Positions 28,545-40,545 of a stretch of DNA of 64,000 bases are shown here, one piece after another. The translations under genes were made by a program, and so were the position numbers. Where the stretch lies: assembly GCA_032821775.1 (NCBI GenBank), contig JAVLRN010000007.1, positions 1,426,001 through 1,490,000 on the forward strand, read 5' to 3'. The number at the start of each line of letters is the position of its first letter. Positions within the stretch are counted from its first letter, which is position 1. Below the pieces are notes generated by a model. It ran no database searches, was not told the DNA's origin, and was given only the letters and a program-made list of their open reading frames with translations. The DNA comes from Sanguinoderma infundibulare (Eukaryota; Basidiomycota; Agaricomycetes; Polyporales; Polyporaceae).

Positions 28545-29492
28545 GGCGGAGGGATGCAGGCGGGGAGCGGGATGGATGAGGGGAGTGCGGTGCATATTGG
28601 GACCGGGGCGGGGCGACCGATCGCGCCTGGTTGCGCGACGCAGGAAGGCCTTAATGAGGTGGACGAGGGCGAGGAGTGGGGGAAATTTGAGAGCGGTTTC
28701 GGAACCTCGTTGTGTAAAATACAGCGCCGCTGCCGCGCCTGGCGTTCGCTAGCTTGATTTGGCTTAAGCGATGAAATGGAGGCTTTGGAGGACGCGAAAC
28801 GCGAACACGCCGGTGCGCACAGTCGTCAGGTTGAGTGGGTGACAGTAGGCGCGTGCGGACGGTGCTGAAACAACCAGACATACGGATTGTGTTTGGGACG
28901 CGGAACGGGGAGAGGGAGGGGGCAAACGTACCTCCGAGTCGTCGCCGAGGGCGAGGAGAAGAGAACCGGGGCAGAGTGAGGCGAACGCTGACGGCGCGGA
29001 GGGCTGAACGGACGGCTGGCTGGGAGAAAATATGAGGCGCAAGGCTGGCGATCTGACATTGATAAAGCGTTTCGTGCGCAGGAGGGTGATGGAGGAGACA
29101 CGAGGCTGGGTGCATGTCTGCCCGAGCGGTGCGTGCCATAGAGAACGGATTGTGGATGACCCTGGGCTGACCTGCAACGTGGGACGTCGAATAGCAGCCC
29201 GCAACACGAGGGACGCAACGAGGCCGGACGCGAGCAAAGTCCGCTCTCAGACGCTCCCTTCTCGCCTTCGCCCCCTCGCACGCTCCCTCGCACATCCTCC
29301 TCCCTATTCCCCTTATCGTTCTCCCACCCCCCGCCGGCCAGCATCCATCAGAAGCCGCGCGACTCGGCCGACATCGCTGTTCACGCCCCGACATCTGCTC
29401 GGATACACAACCACATATGTTCGGATACACATGCTCCATGTTTCGTCCATCAATCCTTTAATTACAGTATCCTCCACCGGGCCATCTAGATC
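28545..29492. other. Long intergenic region upstream of the F-box gene
   Basis: 948 bp, GC- and CT-rich. Open frames on both strands here are low complexity (Arg, Pro, Ser) and match no family I know. Probably the F-box promoter and leader plus the transporter 3' side. Confidence 0.45.
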
Positions 29493-30770
29493 TCAACTCG
29501 ACATCCGACGTTTGTCTTCCAGCCGGTATTGGAAGAACTGGTTCAGCACCTGGCGCGTATCCGACAATGTCAACGTGGTCCCGTGGTCAACAAAATAACC
29601 TCAAAGCTTACAAACAGATCCAGAAAGATGGTCAGGGCGCTCCCTGAAATAAGAATGCCGCATATCCGACCAAGCGTTGTGCCTCTGATCAGACGGCGGT
29701 TTCTGAACCATTCTCGGAGACGCACGTACCGGCGATCCAGGGCGCGTTCACCACAAGATGTTTCATCTCCAGCGATGCCGCGAGGATGGACAGACAGTAC
29801 GTCGTGTTGCCCGAGATGGAATACACAAAGAGGAAGGGCGAGAGCCCTTCGCACCTGGTGCTCAAATTCTTGACTGTGCGTCCTGGCCTTCAGTCCCTCC
29901 GTCCCGTCGCTAATTAAAGCCACGCACCGATTTGCGGAATCCGCGCTCCGACTTTGTACGACTGTGAGCTTGGAGAACCTCCGCACAGGACACGCACTCA
30001 CGGAACAGGGCCGCACTAAGCCACCCCAAGACCTGGCTTCGCCACTCTGCAACCTCTTCCTCAGGGTTCGATGGAGGCCTGTCCTTGTGAATCGACTTTT
30101 CCGCAGCCCACGCCACTACGCCGACTCCAAACACGAACAGCAGCGCAGCGACATACTTCAGGGCTTCCTGCCACATGGGCCGCCTAGGGGCCGGCTCTGA
30201 TTCTTCGGAGCGACCGTCTCCCGGCAGGAGCGGACTTGCTTCATCGTAGAGCGCAGACAGCCTCGCGTCTTCGGAAACGAGGAGTGGTGCGCTTCGACGT
30301 GCCCGTTTCCACCGGTAATAGTAAATTTGTGCGAGAAGGGTGGCATCACACAACGAGTACTGTGCATCGTACAAGCCGTTTCAGCTGGTTCCCTTTGGCG
30401 CACCAGGACGATTGATTGGCTCACATAAACGCCAAGTATGACAATGGTAGGCAACAGACCGGCCATAACGGCACCAGACACGTTGCATAGGTCGCCGACT
30501 AGCCAGATGACGACAAATGCCACACTCAGCCCTTCGCCCGACTGCAGCTGATAATTCTCGATGACCTGCGGTGAGTAAACCACCATCCTAACACCAATTA
30601 GGTAAATCAGAGGACGAGATAAGACGGCAGATGATCGGAGGTGCGCACCAGCAGGCAATAGAGACCCAGCCCAGCTACGTGAGATGAAAGGTTAACCAAC
30701 GTCCTGGAGGCGGTCTCAGGTGGTATGTGCATACGAAATTGGCTAGCTCCTGATTGCCCACGAAATACAT
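29493..30770 (-). CDS. PQ-loop vacuolar/lysosomal amino-acid transporter (Ypq/PQLC2-like)
   Basis: Exports basic amino acids from the vacuole lumen, by family role. About eight short exons give roughly 280 aa. PQ-loop 1 is FLGWVSIACWMVVYSPQVI; PQ-loop 2 is LGARIPQIVKNLSTRCEG. Both have the Pro-Gln pair and follow a hydrophobic helix. Other membrane segments: VAFVVIWLVGDLCN, GLLPTIVILGVYYSLCD, YVAALLFVFGVGVVAWA and LTIFLDLFVLNQFF. A hydrophilic loop of about 60 residues between the third and fourth helices contains a LLPGD di-leucine-type sorting signal. Seven or so TM segments fit the family. The exon carrying PQ-loop 2 is only 24 nt and the second exon is 26 nt. Divergent from PHB2 (275 bp). 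Confidence 0.9.
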
Positions 30771-31045
30771 GTTCGGCCAACGGTGGGGTGCCCAAAGATG
30801 TGTTCGGCAGCACTTGAATACCCGCGTTGCGTTTGCGCGGCGATGTGAGATTGAGAGGAGAAGGTGGAGGAGAGCGAATGTAAAGTTTGGGTTTGCCTGG
30901 AGAGGTGCTTCCGCTCGCAGAAGCCACCCCCGGCATTTGCCGGCCGCGAGCCGTGCTGGGCCGCCACACGTCGTCAGTGCCGCCTGCCGCTCTCGACTTC
31001 ATTCTCCTCGGCCTTCACCTCGCGGCTCGACCTTCGACCTTCCCA

Positions 31046-32443
31046 ATGAACTCCCAGGACGCTTGGCGGCGGCTCTCTCAGCAGTTGCAGCGTGTCAGCT
31101 CAGGTGGTGGAGGTGGCCCGCGTATGCCAGTCAAGGGGTTTTTCACCGGTTCGGGTCTACTTCTCGCCCTTGTCGGAGGTGGTCTAGCACTCAATGCCAG
31201 CCTGTTCAACGGTACGCACCTCATCTAATTTTCATAGTGACCAGATGGTTGTTGAACGGAGCCGTCTCTGCGTGTAGTTGACGGTGGTCACCGTGCAATC
31301 AAGTACACTAGGTAAGCAGGCACCCAAACTTTGTGCCCGTGTTCCATCTGAGAGGGATCCTGCTGTTTAGGTTGCACGGTGTGAAGGACGAGGTTTACCC
31401 GGAAGGAACCCATCTCATGGTCAGTGCTTACCTGAGGATGACGACGCGGTGTTGACACGTTTGTGCCCTTACAGATCCCATGGTTCGAGACACCCATCGT
31501 CTATGACATCCGCGCAAAACCTAGGAACATTGCTTCGCTCACAGGGACCAAAGGCGCGTCTGATAACGAACTTACGCGCTACTTCGCAGCTCATTCTGGC
31601 CTTCCACTTCCTCCAGACTTGCAAATGGTCAACATTACGTGCCGTGTCCTCTCACGGCCGAACGTTTCAGCCCTGCCCTCAATCTACCGAGAGCTGGGCA
31701 CTGACTATGACGAGCGTGTCCTGCCTTCCATTGTCAACGAGGTCCTCAAGAGTGTAGTCGCCCAATTCAACGCGAGCCAAATCATCACTCAGCGTGAGCA
31801 AGTATGTTACACGTTATGCATTTCCGCTTCCTCGTGGCCCTGACCGCGCCGCCACGGCGTCACGTAGGTGTCAAGGCTGGTTCGAGAGAACCTAACGCGC
31901 CGCGCGCTACGGTTTAATATTGTGCTTGACGATGTTTCGATCACACATGTTGCTTTCTCCCCGGAGTTCACCCACGCCGTCGAGGCAAAACAGGTCCGTG
32001 GTCCGGTCTCGACCCTCGTCCGGGAGCAATTCTCATTACGTTCATCTAGGTCGCACAACAAACTGCGCTCCGTGCTGCCTTCCTCGTCGATCAGGCAATT
32101 CAGGAGAAGCAGGTACGTACCAGCCTCCCCGCATGGCAAGGGGCGTGTCAGGCCTGACATCGCTCTTCAGTCTATTATCGTCCGGGCCCAGGGTGAGGCC
32201 CGCAGCGCTGAGCTCATTGGCGAAGCCGTCCGCCAGAACAAGGGCTTCCTGCAACTCCGAAGGCTCGAAGCGGCCCGAGACATCGCCACCCTGTTGGCTG
32301 CGTCTGACAACCGTGTGATGCTCGACTCGCAAGCCTTGCTGTTGAATGGTATGTGTTCGGAAAAACAATGCTGTGGGGAACGCTCACTGACCCGTGTTGT
32401 AGTGGCGGATGATGCGAAAGATTTGCTCTCGCTCAAAAAGTAG
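31046..32443 (+). CDS. PHB2: Prohibitin-2
   Basis: Subunit of the ring complex in the mitochondrial inner membrane that scaffolds cristae and m-AAA protease. An N-terminal membrane anchor ([20 protein letters not shown]) precedes the SPFH domain: [78 protein letters not shown]. The C-terminal coiled coil includes [19 protein letters not shown] and [15 protein letters not shown], ending LLSLKK. About nine exons. Between TGTK and DLQM lies a 63-nt stretch (31554-31616) that the family lacks. It begins gcgcgt, ends ag, is in frame and has no stop, so it is either a GC-AG intron or a 21-residue insertion. Confidence 0.95.
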
Positions 32444-32783
32444 TGACGTTGTGTCTGTATGGTCTATGTTATATCGACGCTATTCACCCTGCTCTCTGGC
32501 TGCGGAGTGTCGCCTGTCAGACAAGCTTCCTTCCCCACGCGTATGTTGACGCTTGGTTCCCGTGTCGGACGCTCACAACAACTCCGTTAGACGTTTACCG
32601 CTCTACCGCTATGCAGGTAACATACAGCGTTGCAGCAGGAGACGTCCGCGGTTGCACGCGACTTGGCGTGGCGCGAACACGTGATCTGACATTGCAAACA
32701 CGCAACGCGTCTGGAAAAGGCCTTCATCTCGTCTCTTTCTTTCCTACCACCATCTTCCTGTTTCATTCGAATCCAGCACATCA
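32444..32783. other. Intergenic between PHB2 and MSH5
   Basis: 340 bp between genes in tandem orientation. A small ORF overlaps the MSH5 start in another frame. Nothing else seen. Confidence 0.5.
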
Positions 32784-35700
32784 ATGCCTCAGCTCAAGCG
32801 CGCCAAACGCCTCCGTATTCCGTCGACGAGTCAAATTGATGAAGCACTCGATGAAGCTGCTCGGCATGAAGCGAGCGAGACCGACGATACCCCGCCGCGC
32901 AAAAAGGTTCGTTGGGATGGAAGCGCAGAAACGCCCGAGCATGAGGAGGAAGAAGAGTCGAGTGGCACCGCTGAGAAGGTACGGCATAGGGTGAAATGTC
33001 TATCCTGCGCAACGCTGATGGCGCACTGCAGGTTTGCTTAGCTGCGAACTGCCAGTAGTAAGTCTTCGAAGCTCTTCGAAGCGATCTGCTTGGCGCAAAT
33101 TGCTCAAGAAGTGCTAGTGGCCGCGTAGCATGCGCATATTACGACCCAGTGAAATGCACCGTCTACGTGTTTGACGACTCCCCCGAAAGCCACCATTTCG
33201 ACCTGACGAAAACCTGTAAGTTCCCGTGTTTTGACCTCAAGGGCTGCTCCTTGGATTCATAGAGCGCATATACCCAGTTTTGGAGCAGGCAGGACCGGAT
33301 ATTGTCCTTACCAGTTCGAAGGCGGATGATAACTTTATCGACGTCCTTCGCAATCATGGTGCGGATTCTGGTATTACACTACGCGCATATACCCAACTTT
33401 CCTCAGTGGACGGCTCTGGGGGTACATTCCAAGTTCGTCCTCAAAAGGAATTCATCCCTCACAAGGGCCGGGATCGTCTCCTGTCATTGCGTCTCCTGTC
33501 GCAGTTGTCTATAAGCCAGAACGAGCAAGACGCCGCGTCTGAGTTAGGTTCTGTATCAGAACCGAGGAACGCGTATGATTTTATGCGCCGAAGGAGGGAG
33601 ACCGGTGCCGATCCGACTTTGCAGAAGTGGAACGCTTCGGTCCGACTGGCGAACTTCGCGTCGATCGAGAATTCGCCTCTATGTGTAGGTTTCCTCTGCA
33701 GCAACTTCTAACCTACTCGCAGCTGACGAGAGTGTAGCTCGGCTCAATCGCGTCGCTTCTGGATTACCTCACTCGAGCCCGGGCAGTTTCGGAACTTGAG
33801 GACGAAGGCATCGGCGGCCTTGAAGTTCGCAGCATCGAGCCCCTGCCGCTCACGAACACCATGCAAATCAACATGGACGCGCTCTTCTCGTTGCAAATCT
33901 TCGAAGACGAGAACCATGCTTCTATTCATTCCGACAAGACGAAGGAGGGTCTCTCCTTGTTCGGGATCTTGAACTGCACCAAGACGACACTGGGTCACTC
34001 ACTGATGCGGGAGTGGTTCCTGCGGCCGTCCATGTCGCTTGAAGTGATCAATGCCCGCCACGACGCCGTGGAATGCTTCCTCCGCCCCGAGAACAGGCCC
34101 ACTATGAGCGATTTGCAGGGGCATCTGAATGGAACGAAGAATGTCCCGAGGATTCTCGGAGCTATTAGGACCGGGAAAACCAAAGTATCCGACTGGCAAG
34201 CACTGGTGAAGGTATTCGGAGATGCTAGAGCACAATTTCATCCGCTGTCGTTTCTCACATGCTAACGCACAGTTCGCTTTCCACGCCTTACTGTTGCGCG
34301 ATGCTCTGACCGAGCTGAAGCGCGCAAGTGAAGTCGAGATAGTCCGTAAGGTATGTCATTTCGCGTCGCACGAAAGGAGCCTGTTCTGATGAGCTCGGAA
34401 AGCTTCTTCAAACGCTGGATGCTTCGAGCCTCCGGCAGCTGGTGACCACGATCAACGAAATTGTATTCACAGCCGTCGATCATAAACGTGATGAGTTCTG
34501 ACAAGATATCATACTCCAGATCGACTGGGAGGAGAGCACAAACGCAGGTCGTGTGTGCGTTCGGCCACGGATTGATGAAGAATTAGACAATTTGAAGCAC
34601 ATATACAATGGGATCGACTCGGTTCTGGTGCGTTGTATCCAAATCTTCTGTTTGTTCTTTGGATATGGTAATCTCATGTTCGACCTCAGTCGAAAGTCGC
34701 TGTCCAGATTTCTGCCACGATTCCTCCCGACTACACGTCCTCTTTGAATGTCGTGTACTTTCCTCAACTTGGTGCGTTTCCTTTCGTACACGATGCTAAT
34801 AATATCTTCATGTCCTCTACAGGTTTCTTGATCTGCGTACCGATGCAAGAAGAGTGGAAGACTGATGCTGGTATCACCGTGCTGGACGGGTGGAGCTTCC
34901 AGGTAATCGTCGACCACCCGGATGTGCACATGCGCTGAATATCCGGCTTCAGTTTTCCTCCGAGTTAGCATGCCTCATAATTGATATTCAATGTGATGGT
35001 TTGACATCAACTTTCTAGCTCCCATGTCTATTTCAAGTCTCAAGAAATGCACGGTAGGTTCTTGCCTCGTTCTGCGAAGATTGCGTTGACGCACAGACCC
35101 AGACATGGACGTCCACATCGGTGATCTTCATCCCGCCATCGTGGGTGAGTTGTTCAGCATGCTTGATTGTTCCCTCATTGATATTTTCCGTAGACCGCGA
35201 GATCGAAATCGTCCAAGCTCTGCAAGAGAAGATATTGGTTTACGATGAAGACATAAGCCACGCTTGTGATGTCTGTGCAGAGCTAGATTGCCTCGTTTCC
35301 TTTGCGACAGCATCGCGCTCCTACGAGTATCGAAGACCGTACATGACCGAGGACAATGTCATAGACATCAAACAGGGCCGGTGAGTGTTCTTGTTGGACC
35401 CTGTCCCTTAGGGATGCACACCTGACAGGTTCCAATACAGACATCCCCTCCATGAACTCGTCGTCGACACATTCGTACCCAACGATGCGTTCTTGTTCGG
35501 GGGTGCAGGGCTAGATGTCACATTCGAAGACGATCTAACTCAAACCGAATCGGAGAATGGCCAGCGCTGCGCGAAGAATAGTGTCATCGTGTGTACTGGT
35601 GCGAATGCTTGTGGAAAGGTAAGTCTTCTCTCTATCAAGAGACGTCCGCGCTGAAAGGTCACCGGGGCAGAGCGTTTATTTGAAGCAAGTACGTGAACCT

Positions 35701-36940
35701 TCGTAATGTCACCAATGCAGTGCATGACTGAACAGCATCGCTCAGATCGCATTGATACAATACATGGCCCAAGTACGTGCATGGCTGCCCTCTGGACTAT
35801 CTGTCGGTGTGAGCTGAAGTGCTAATCTGTAGATCGGATGGTCTGTCCTGTCGTTTGCCAGTCGTTCATGTTCTGCTGAACGGTTGCACAGTTTTGTACC
35901 TGTCGAGTTCGCCACCCTAGGCATTGTTGATAGAAGTCGAGTGCAACTATCGCCATTAATATCTGTACTAATATTTGAATCCTAGTTTTCACCCGCCTGC
36001 AGACACGGGAGTCGGTTTCTAGGGTATGAAATCTAGCATCGCTCTGGCCGTCCTTGAATCACCTCTTTTGCAACACAGGTGCAATCAGCGTTTATGATCG
36101 ATCTAAACCAGGTTTCCCTTGCGTTGCGCAACTCGACATCGCGTTCCTTGATACTCCTCGATGAGTTCGGGAAAGGGACCCTTCCTACAGGTACGTTTTC
36201 TGGGCGAGCTTCGAACTTTGAATCATGATGACGCTTTCTGGGATGTAGATGGCTCCGGTTTATTCTGTGGTGTCCTGAAGCATGTGCTAGAACGCGGTTC
36301 ATCCTGTCCCAAGGTCGTTGCAACAACCCACTTCTACAATATTTTTCACAACGACATTCTGAGCCCCTATCGGCTCCCTATCAACTTCGTTCAAATGCAA
36401 GTTATGCTTTCCCAAGATTACAAGCGCAGTGCCGCGGGACCGGGACAACGTGTAACTACCAGTGAGGACGAGAGCGACGATAACGACAGAAGTGGTGCTC
36501 GCCTGGGACCAGGGGACAAGATTGTATATCTGTACAAGTGCGTCCCTCACCTTCTCAAATGAGCCGCCGCTGGCCAACCGCGTGCTCGCACAGGGCCGTG
36601 AACGGCTATTCCCTCCATTCACACGCGATCACCTGCGCTGAGCTCTTCGGTGTCCCGAAGCGAGTGACTTCGCGGGCACAATACGTCAGGTAGGCACCCA
36701 ACCGGCCTCCGCCGACTGAAATGCGTAGCTCAAATTTTCCCGTGCAGGCAGCTTCTAGCCCAACACGAGGTGTGTCAACTTCTGGACGAAGAGATGACGA
36801 ACGCAGAACGCCAGGAGCTTGAGGATGCCGAAGAAGTCTGCCGCAAGTTCCTTGCTTGGGATCCGATGCGAGGCCAGGCGGCCGACCGGTCTAGGTCCAT
36901 TAGGGACGACCTTGCTAAGATACTCGGTCGGGACATGTAA
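32784..36940 (+). CDS. MSH5: Meiotic MutS homologue MSH5
   Basis: Partner of MSH4 that stabilises double Holliday junctions and promotes crossovers in meiosis. Many short exons. Seen in order: an acidic and basic head ([17 protein letters not shown]), a connector-like part ([18 protein letters not shown]), core lever regions ([36 protein letters not shown]), clamp pieces, then the ATPase domain. Walker A is split by an intron as [14 protein letters not shown], the Asn-Ala form of MSH5. [20 protein letters not shown], Walker [12 protein letters not shown] and the TTH motif [12 protein letters not shown] follow. A dimerisation end helix closes the protein ([16 protein letters not shown]). There is no N-terminal mismatch-recognition domain, as expected for MSH5. 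No frame break was found. An acidic insert ([10 protein letters not shown]) interrupts the ATPase domain after the TTH motif. Confidence 0.93.
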
Positions 36941-37023
36941 AGACGCAAATTTTCTGCGCCTCTGAAGTCTATTGTACAATGTGCGGTCTATTCTAGCCCT
37001 TTCAGTGTGACGAGTAACCTGCA

Positions 37024-38660
37024 TCATAGTTGTGTGGGAACCAAAGCAGCGGCCTCCGCCTCCAGACCATCCTCTTCACTTTCCGTCACCCAATCGTCAT
37101 CGGAAAGGCTGTCGCCCTCTGAATCAGTGTCATCGGAATCCGAGGGCGAGCCCCAGCCCGATTCGTCTGGGTCCTCCTCGTCCGAAGGATACAACGCGTC
37201 CAAGTCGCTCCTGTACACCCCCCATACGGTATGCATGATACTAAGGCCAGGAATCGTGTGGAAAGATGGCAGCTCCTCCTCCGGGGTATCTGGCGGGAAC
37301 AGCTCAGGCAGCTGGCGAATCGCGTTGAGCGCACGATCTAGGAGCCGCACATTCTTCCACCGCAGCTCGCTCGCGACCTTGCGATCCCTGCGCCTCCTCG
37401 CGAACGAGCGGCGCGTTTGGCCAGCCGGCGAGTTGATCCACACGTCGATGTAGGAGAGCGTCGGGTGGCTGGGGAACGCGTCCAGGATGTCGATGGTGGA
37501 CGACTGGAAGACGAGGTGGCGGAGAGAAGGGCAGAAGTGGATGTAGTCAATGTAGGGTTTGTGAACCCCGTCGGCCCACCGGATCGATATATCCAGATGG
37601 TCTCGGAATTCGAGGTATGTTAGTGACCCCCCGAACTGCTGAAGGAGCCTGCCTTGGATATCTGTGGCCATCGGCAGGACGAGGCGCCTCAGGCGCGGGA
37701 GCTTCCAGTTGACGAACCGTTGTGAGTGGTCTTCGCCACGAGGCACGGAGTACTCGTGGGATACATCGAGCTCCTCCAACGCTGTGAGTTCGATAATCTG
37801 CAGAGACGCGGCGTGGTCGACGTTAATGGCGAGCGCGGCGATATTTGATGCGGACACGCAGCCGATTGGCCATGTGAAGTGGGGGGTGCCGCCCTGAGGC
37901 CACTGCTCGAACCGCACAAGCGTTCCGGACAGGGCTCGGATGGCAGCGGCGAGTGCGCTCGGGAAGTGGTACAGAGCCACTCGGTGTAGATCGTCCTCCA
38001 TTGCGAAGAAGTTGTCTGTAAATGCGAGGGTACGCAACTCGGTGCATTGGGTAAGGATGAAGGCAAGGTCACCGACGACGACATCTCGTATTTCAGCTGT
38101 CACCGGGCAATCGACAAAGATTTGCTTCACCATGTGGCGTACACTCGTGTTTGCTCTCATTGCACTCGCGAAGGAGCGAACCTGAGTTGGGTGACGGAAA
38201 GAGATCTCTTCGTAGAGGAAAGTCAACACAATTGAATGCCAATGACGACTGACCCCAGCCAAGGTTGTCTTTGCGACCATTGCGCGCACCCATGGCGTAT
38301 ACGACCCCCTTGTGGACGTCGGGTCAAGAAGGGCACTTGGTGGGATAATATAGCGGAAGATGGTATGGAGGAGCTCCACTGGAAGGTCGTCGGTCGACTT
38401 GATCCACCGCGAGGCGGTATTCTTGCAATTTATCTGATCATAGCGGGCAATGAATTCAAACCGAAGAAGATTCGGGTGATTACACTCACGCATATTCGTT
38501 GAGCTTCCAGATGTTGTGCGTTCAATTGTTTCTCCTTCCACCTTCGTAAGGATATAAGCTCCTTCAGAAGATCGGAGAGTGGTTGGCCTTCTTGGATGAG
38601 AGCGAGGACCTCTTGGTCTGTGATTCCGGCATCTGACATGGGAGCACGGCCTGCATGCAT
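37024..38660 (-). CDS. F-box protein, agaricomycete type
   Basis: Two exons (38660-38490, 38433-37024), 526 aa. A short N-terminal coiled coil (ALIQEGQPLSDLLKELISL) precedes the F-box, DDLPVELLHTIFRYIIPPS, followed by VSRHWHSIVLTFLYEEISF. The rest reads as irregular leucine-rich repeats (LRTLAFTDNFF, LTALEELDVSHE, LPRLRRLVLPM, CPSLRHLVFQSS). The C-terminus is strongly acidic (SDEEDPDES, SDSDDTDSEGDSLSDDD). A probable SCF substrate receptor with unknown target. Its stop lies 83 bp from the MSH5 stop, convergent. ATG 38639 (MSDAG) is an alternative start. Confidence 0.85.
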
Positions 38661-39185
38661 TGAACAAGGTGTGAGTTAGCCTCCGCTCCTCAAATGACGC
38701 GTCAACGCTTCCCAGACGTACAGATATCGTGTCGACTAAACGACAACGTTGTGGTTGGGTTGAAAGCTAGCTGCGGTGAAAGCCACGAGGGGACCGCTCT
38801 GCGCACAGCTTTATGTACTCATCATTACGCGGCCCTCATTCTTTCATCCTTCTTACCAAATCGGGCGAGTCATGGCAACGTGCTGGAAAGGGTCGAAAGC
38901 GGCATTCTCAGTTGGAGTTCGGTAGCATCACAAGGGACATTATCCTCCTCCCCTTCAGACGCCTGATGAAGTACTTCGGCAGTTTCTGAAACTGTGCAAC
39001 TTCCTGGTACAAGGCTACAAGCATTCCCGGTTCCACTGGCAAACTCTCAATATCAAAAACATTCGGTGAATTTCGACAAATCGCGACATGGGCCCTACCA
39101 ACTCATGCACTGAAAGACAAGTAGGATACGTATAAAGCTCTGTATCTTATCTCTACATCCCTGGAATGGCATTGTGTTCTCTATG
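38661..39185. other. Intergenic, F-box promoter and terpene synthase 3' side
   Basis: 525 bp. One short unrelated ORF on the plus strand. No gene supported. Confidence 0.5.
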
Positions 39186-40545
39186 TCATAGTTTGATGCC
39201 CAGTTCGGCAAGACGGTACCTGGGGGTGCGGATGGAGAACTCGAGGTAACACTGTCAATAAATAAGTTTCCATCTATTATAATTCAACCATGCAGGATAG
39301 GGCGAGGTGCACGTACGTGGAGGTATCTCTTCCAAAGTGCCCCTAATTCTTCATCACCAGCAATGATTTTTTTTTATCCTCATCGCTGAGTCGAGAACCT
39401 CCTCCGTCAGTCGGCGCAGGACTTCCAGCGGAGCGATTTGCTCCGCTGCAGCACGGAGGTGAACGTAATTGTTCTTCTCCCCAACGATCTCTTCCTTATA
39501 GAAGGAAAGGCTTTCATCGCCGTGTTAGCATATGTATGTCCTAGGCATGCCACTACATGAGACCCACATGTCACTGCAAATTGGAAGGGTGGGTCAATAA
39601 ACCTCCATTTTCGCAAGGCGATAAAGACGATGAACTCACTTCGTTCCCAGCGTCCAGTGTTCTATGTCACTAGAAGAGGCGGGAAGTTAGCAAAATCGTA
39701 GCAAACGGCGAATGAAATGTTGCTGACGGTAGAATCTGTAGGTACGTCTCCGCGGTCTCCCGCCAGCTTCTCATAAACATAAAATGGGTGTATTGAGGTC
39801 CGCCGCCGGCCCTTGTGCGGAGGTAGTAAGGGTATCGGGTGGCTGATGGGGCGATCTGCATGTCGCTCGTCAAGAATTCAATGCGAGTCGCTGACAGTGC
39901 GTCAACGGTGCTGCTAACGATCGCATCCGCGCCGATATCGGTCCAATACATGTGCGCGTCCTTCAGAAGGTCGGCGAGCCGGTCGAAGATTGGATGAACC
40001 TGCCGTTCGCCCCTGACCAGGCGACGGGCGAACTGCAAAACGGCATCGGGATCCTGACCCCCAACGTCTTCGCCGTAGAGCATACAGGCGGTGTAGAGTG
40101 CGATATAGTAGCGGTGTTCGGGGGAGGTATGGCCGTACGCGGTTTCGGTGTATGAGCAGCTCGTTTCCACCATTCCGGCGACCATCTTGGGGTCGATATC
40201 AAGGGACCAGTTGTCGATTTCCGCAGTAAGTTTCGCACGAAGATTCCGATCATGAGGCGTATGTGGAGATTGGTAGTTGGAACGCGATAGGAAGGCATGA
40301 ATCACTTCTTGCAACTCGACACGGCGGATGGGAGAGGTGTTCTGCTCTTGTGTTAAAAGCGAGAACAACAGTTGACACTGCAGGCGCACCGAAAGGAAAC
40401 CAGAATACTGGGACAAGGTTGTGTTGAAGGAGGCCGACGGGTCAGGAGTGTAGACGCTGCGTCGATGGAAGTCAGTGGTTTGCATGACTTCGTCAGCCCG
40501 GGAAGAAGTATAAACTGACCTGCCGATTGATCTAGGAGCATCCAT
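39186..40545 (-). CDS. TRI5-type sesquiterpene synthase, one-base frameshift near the C-terminus
   Basis: Class I terpene cyclase of the trichodiene-synthase Pfam family, using farnesyl diphosphate; the product is unknown. Exons: 40545-40520, 40456-39728, 39669-39640, 39573-39568 (6 nt), 39510-39317 and 39251-39186. The aspartate-rich region reads LYGEDVGGQD, with Glu before the Asp where many relatives have Asp-Asp. The NSE-type motif NDILSFYKEE is complete only when the 6-nt exon is included. RTPRYRL near the end matches the family's terminal RY. In exon 5 a run of nine A (39367-39375 as T on the plus strand) puts the last 43 or so codons out of frame; as given, translation ends soon after RIKK. 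Exon lengths sum to a multiple of three plus one. It could be a sequencing error, a null allele or a slippage site. Confidence 0.82.
39367..39375 (-). other. A9 homopolymer frameshift site in the terpene synthase
   Basis: Nine A on the coding strand. The conserved downstream frame needs one fewer base. Downstream codons still read as family-like sequence through the last intron to a stop at 39186, so decay, if real, is recent. Confidence 0.8.

Noticed and set aside
28651..29439. 262-codon open frame on the minus strand, with overlapping open frames on the plus strand
   Set aside because: Composition is Arg/Pro/Ser-rich with no domain. Long frames on both strands at once reflect GC content rather than coding.
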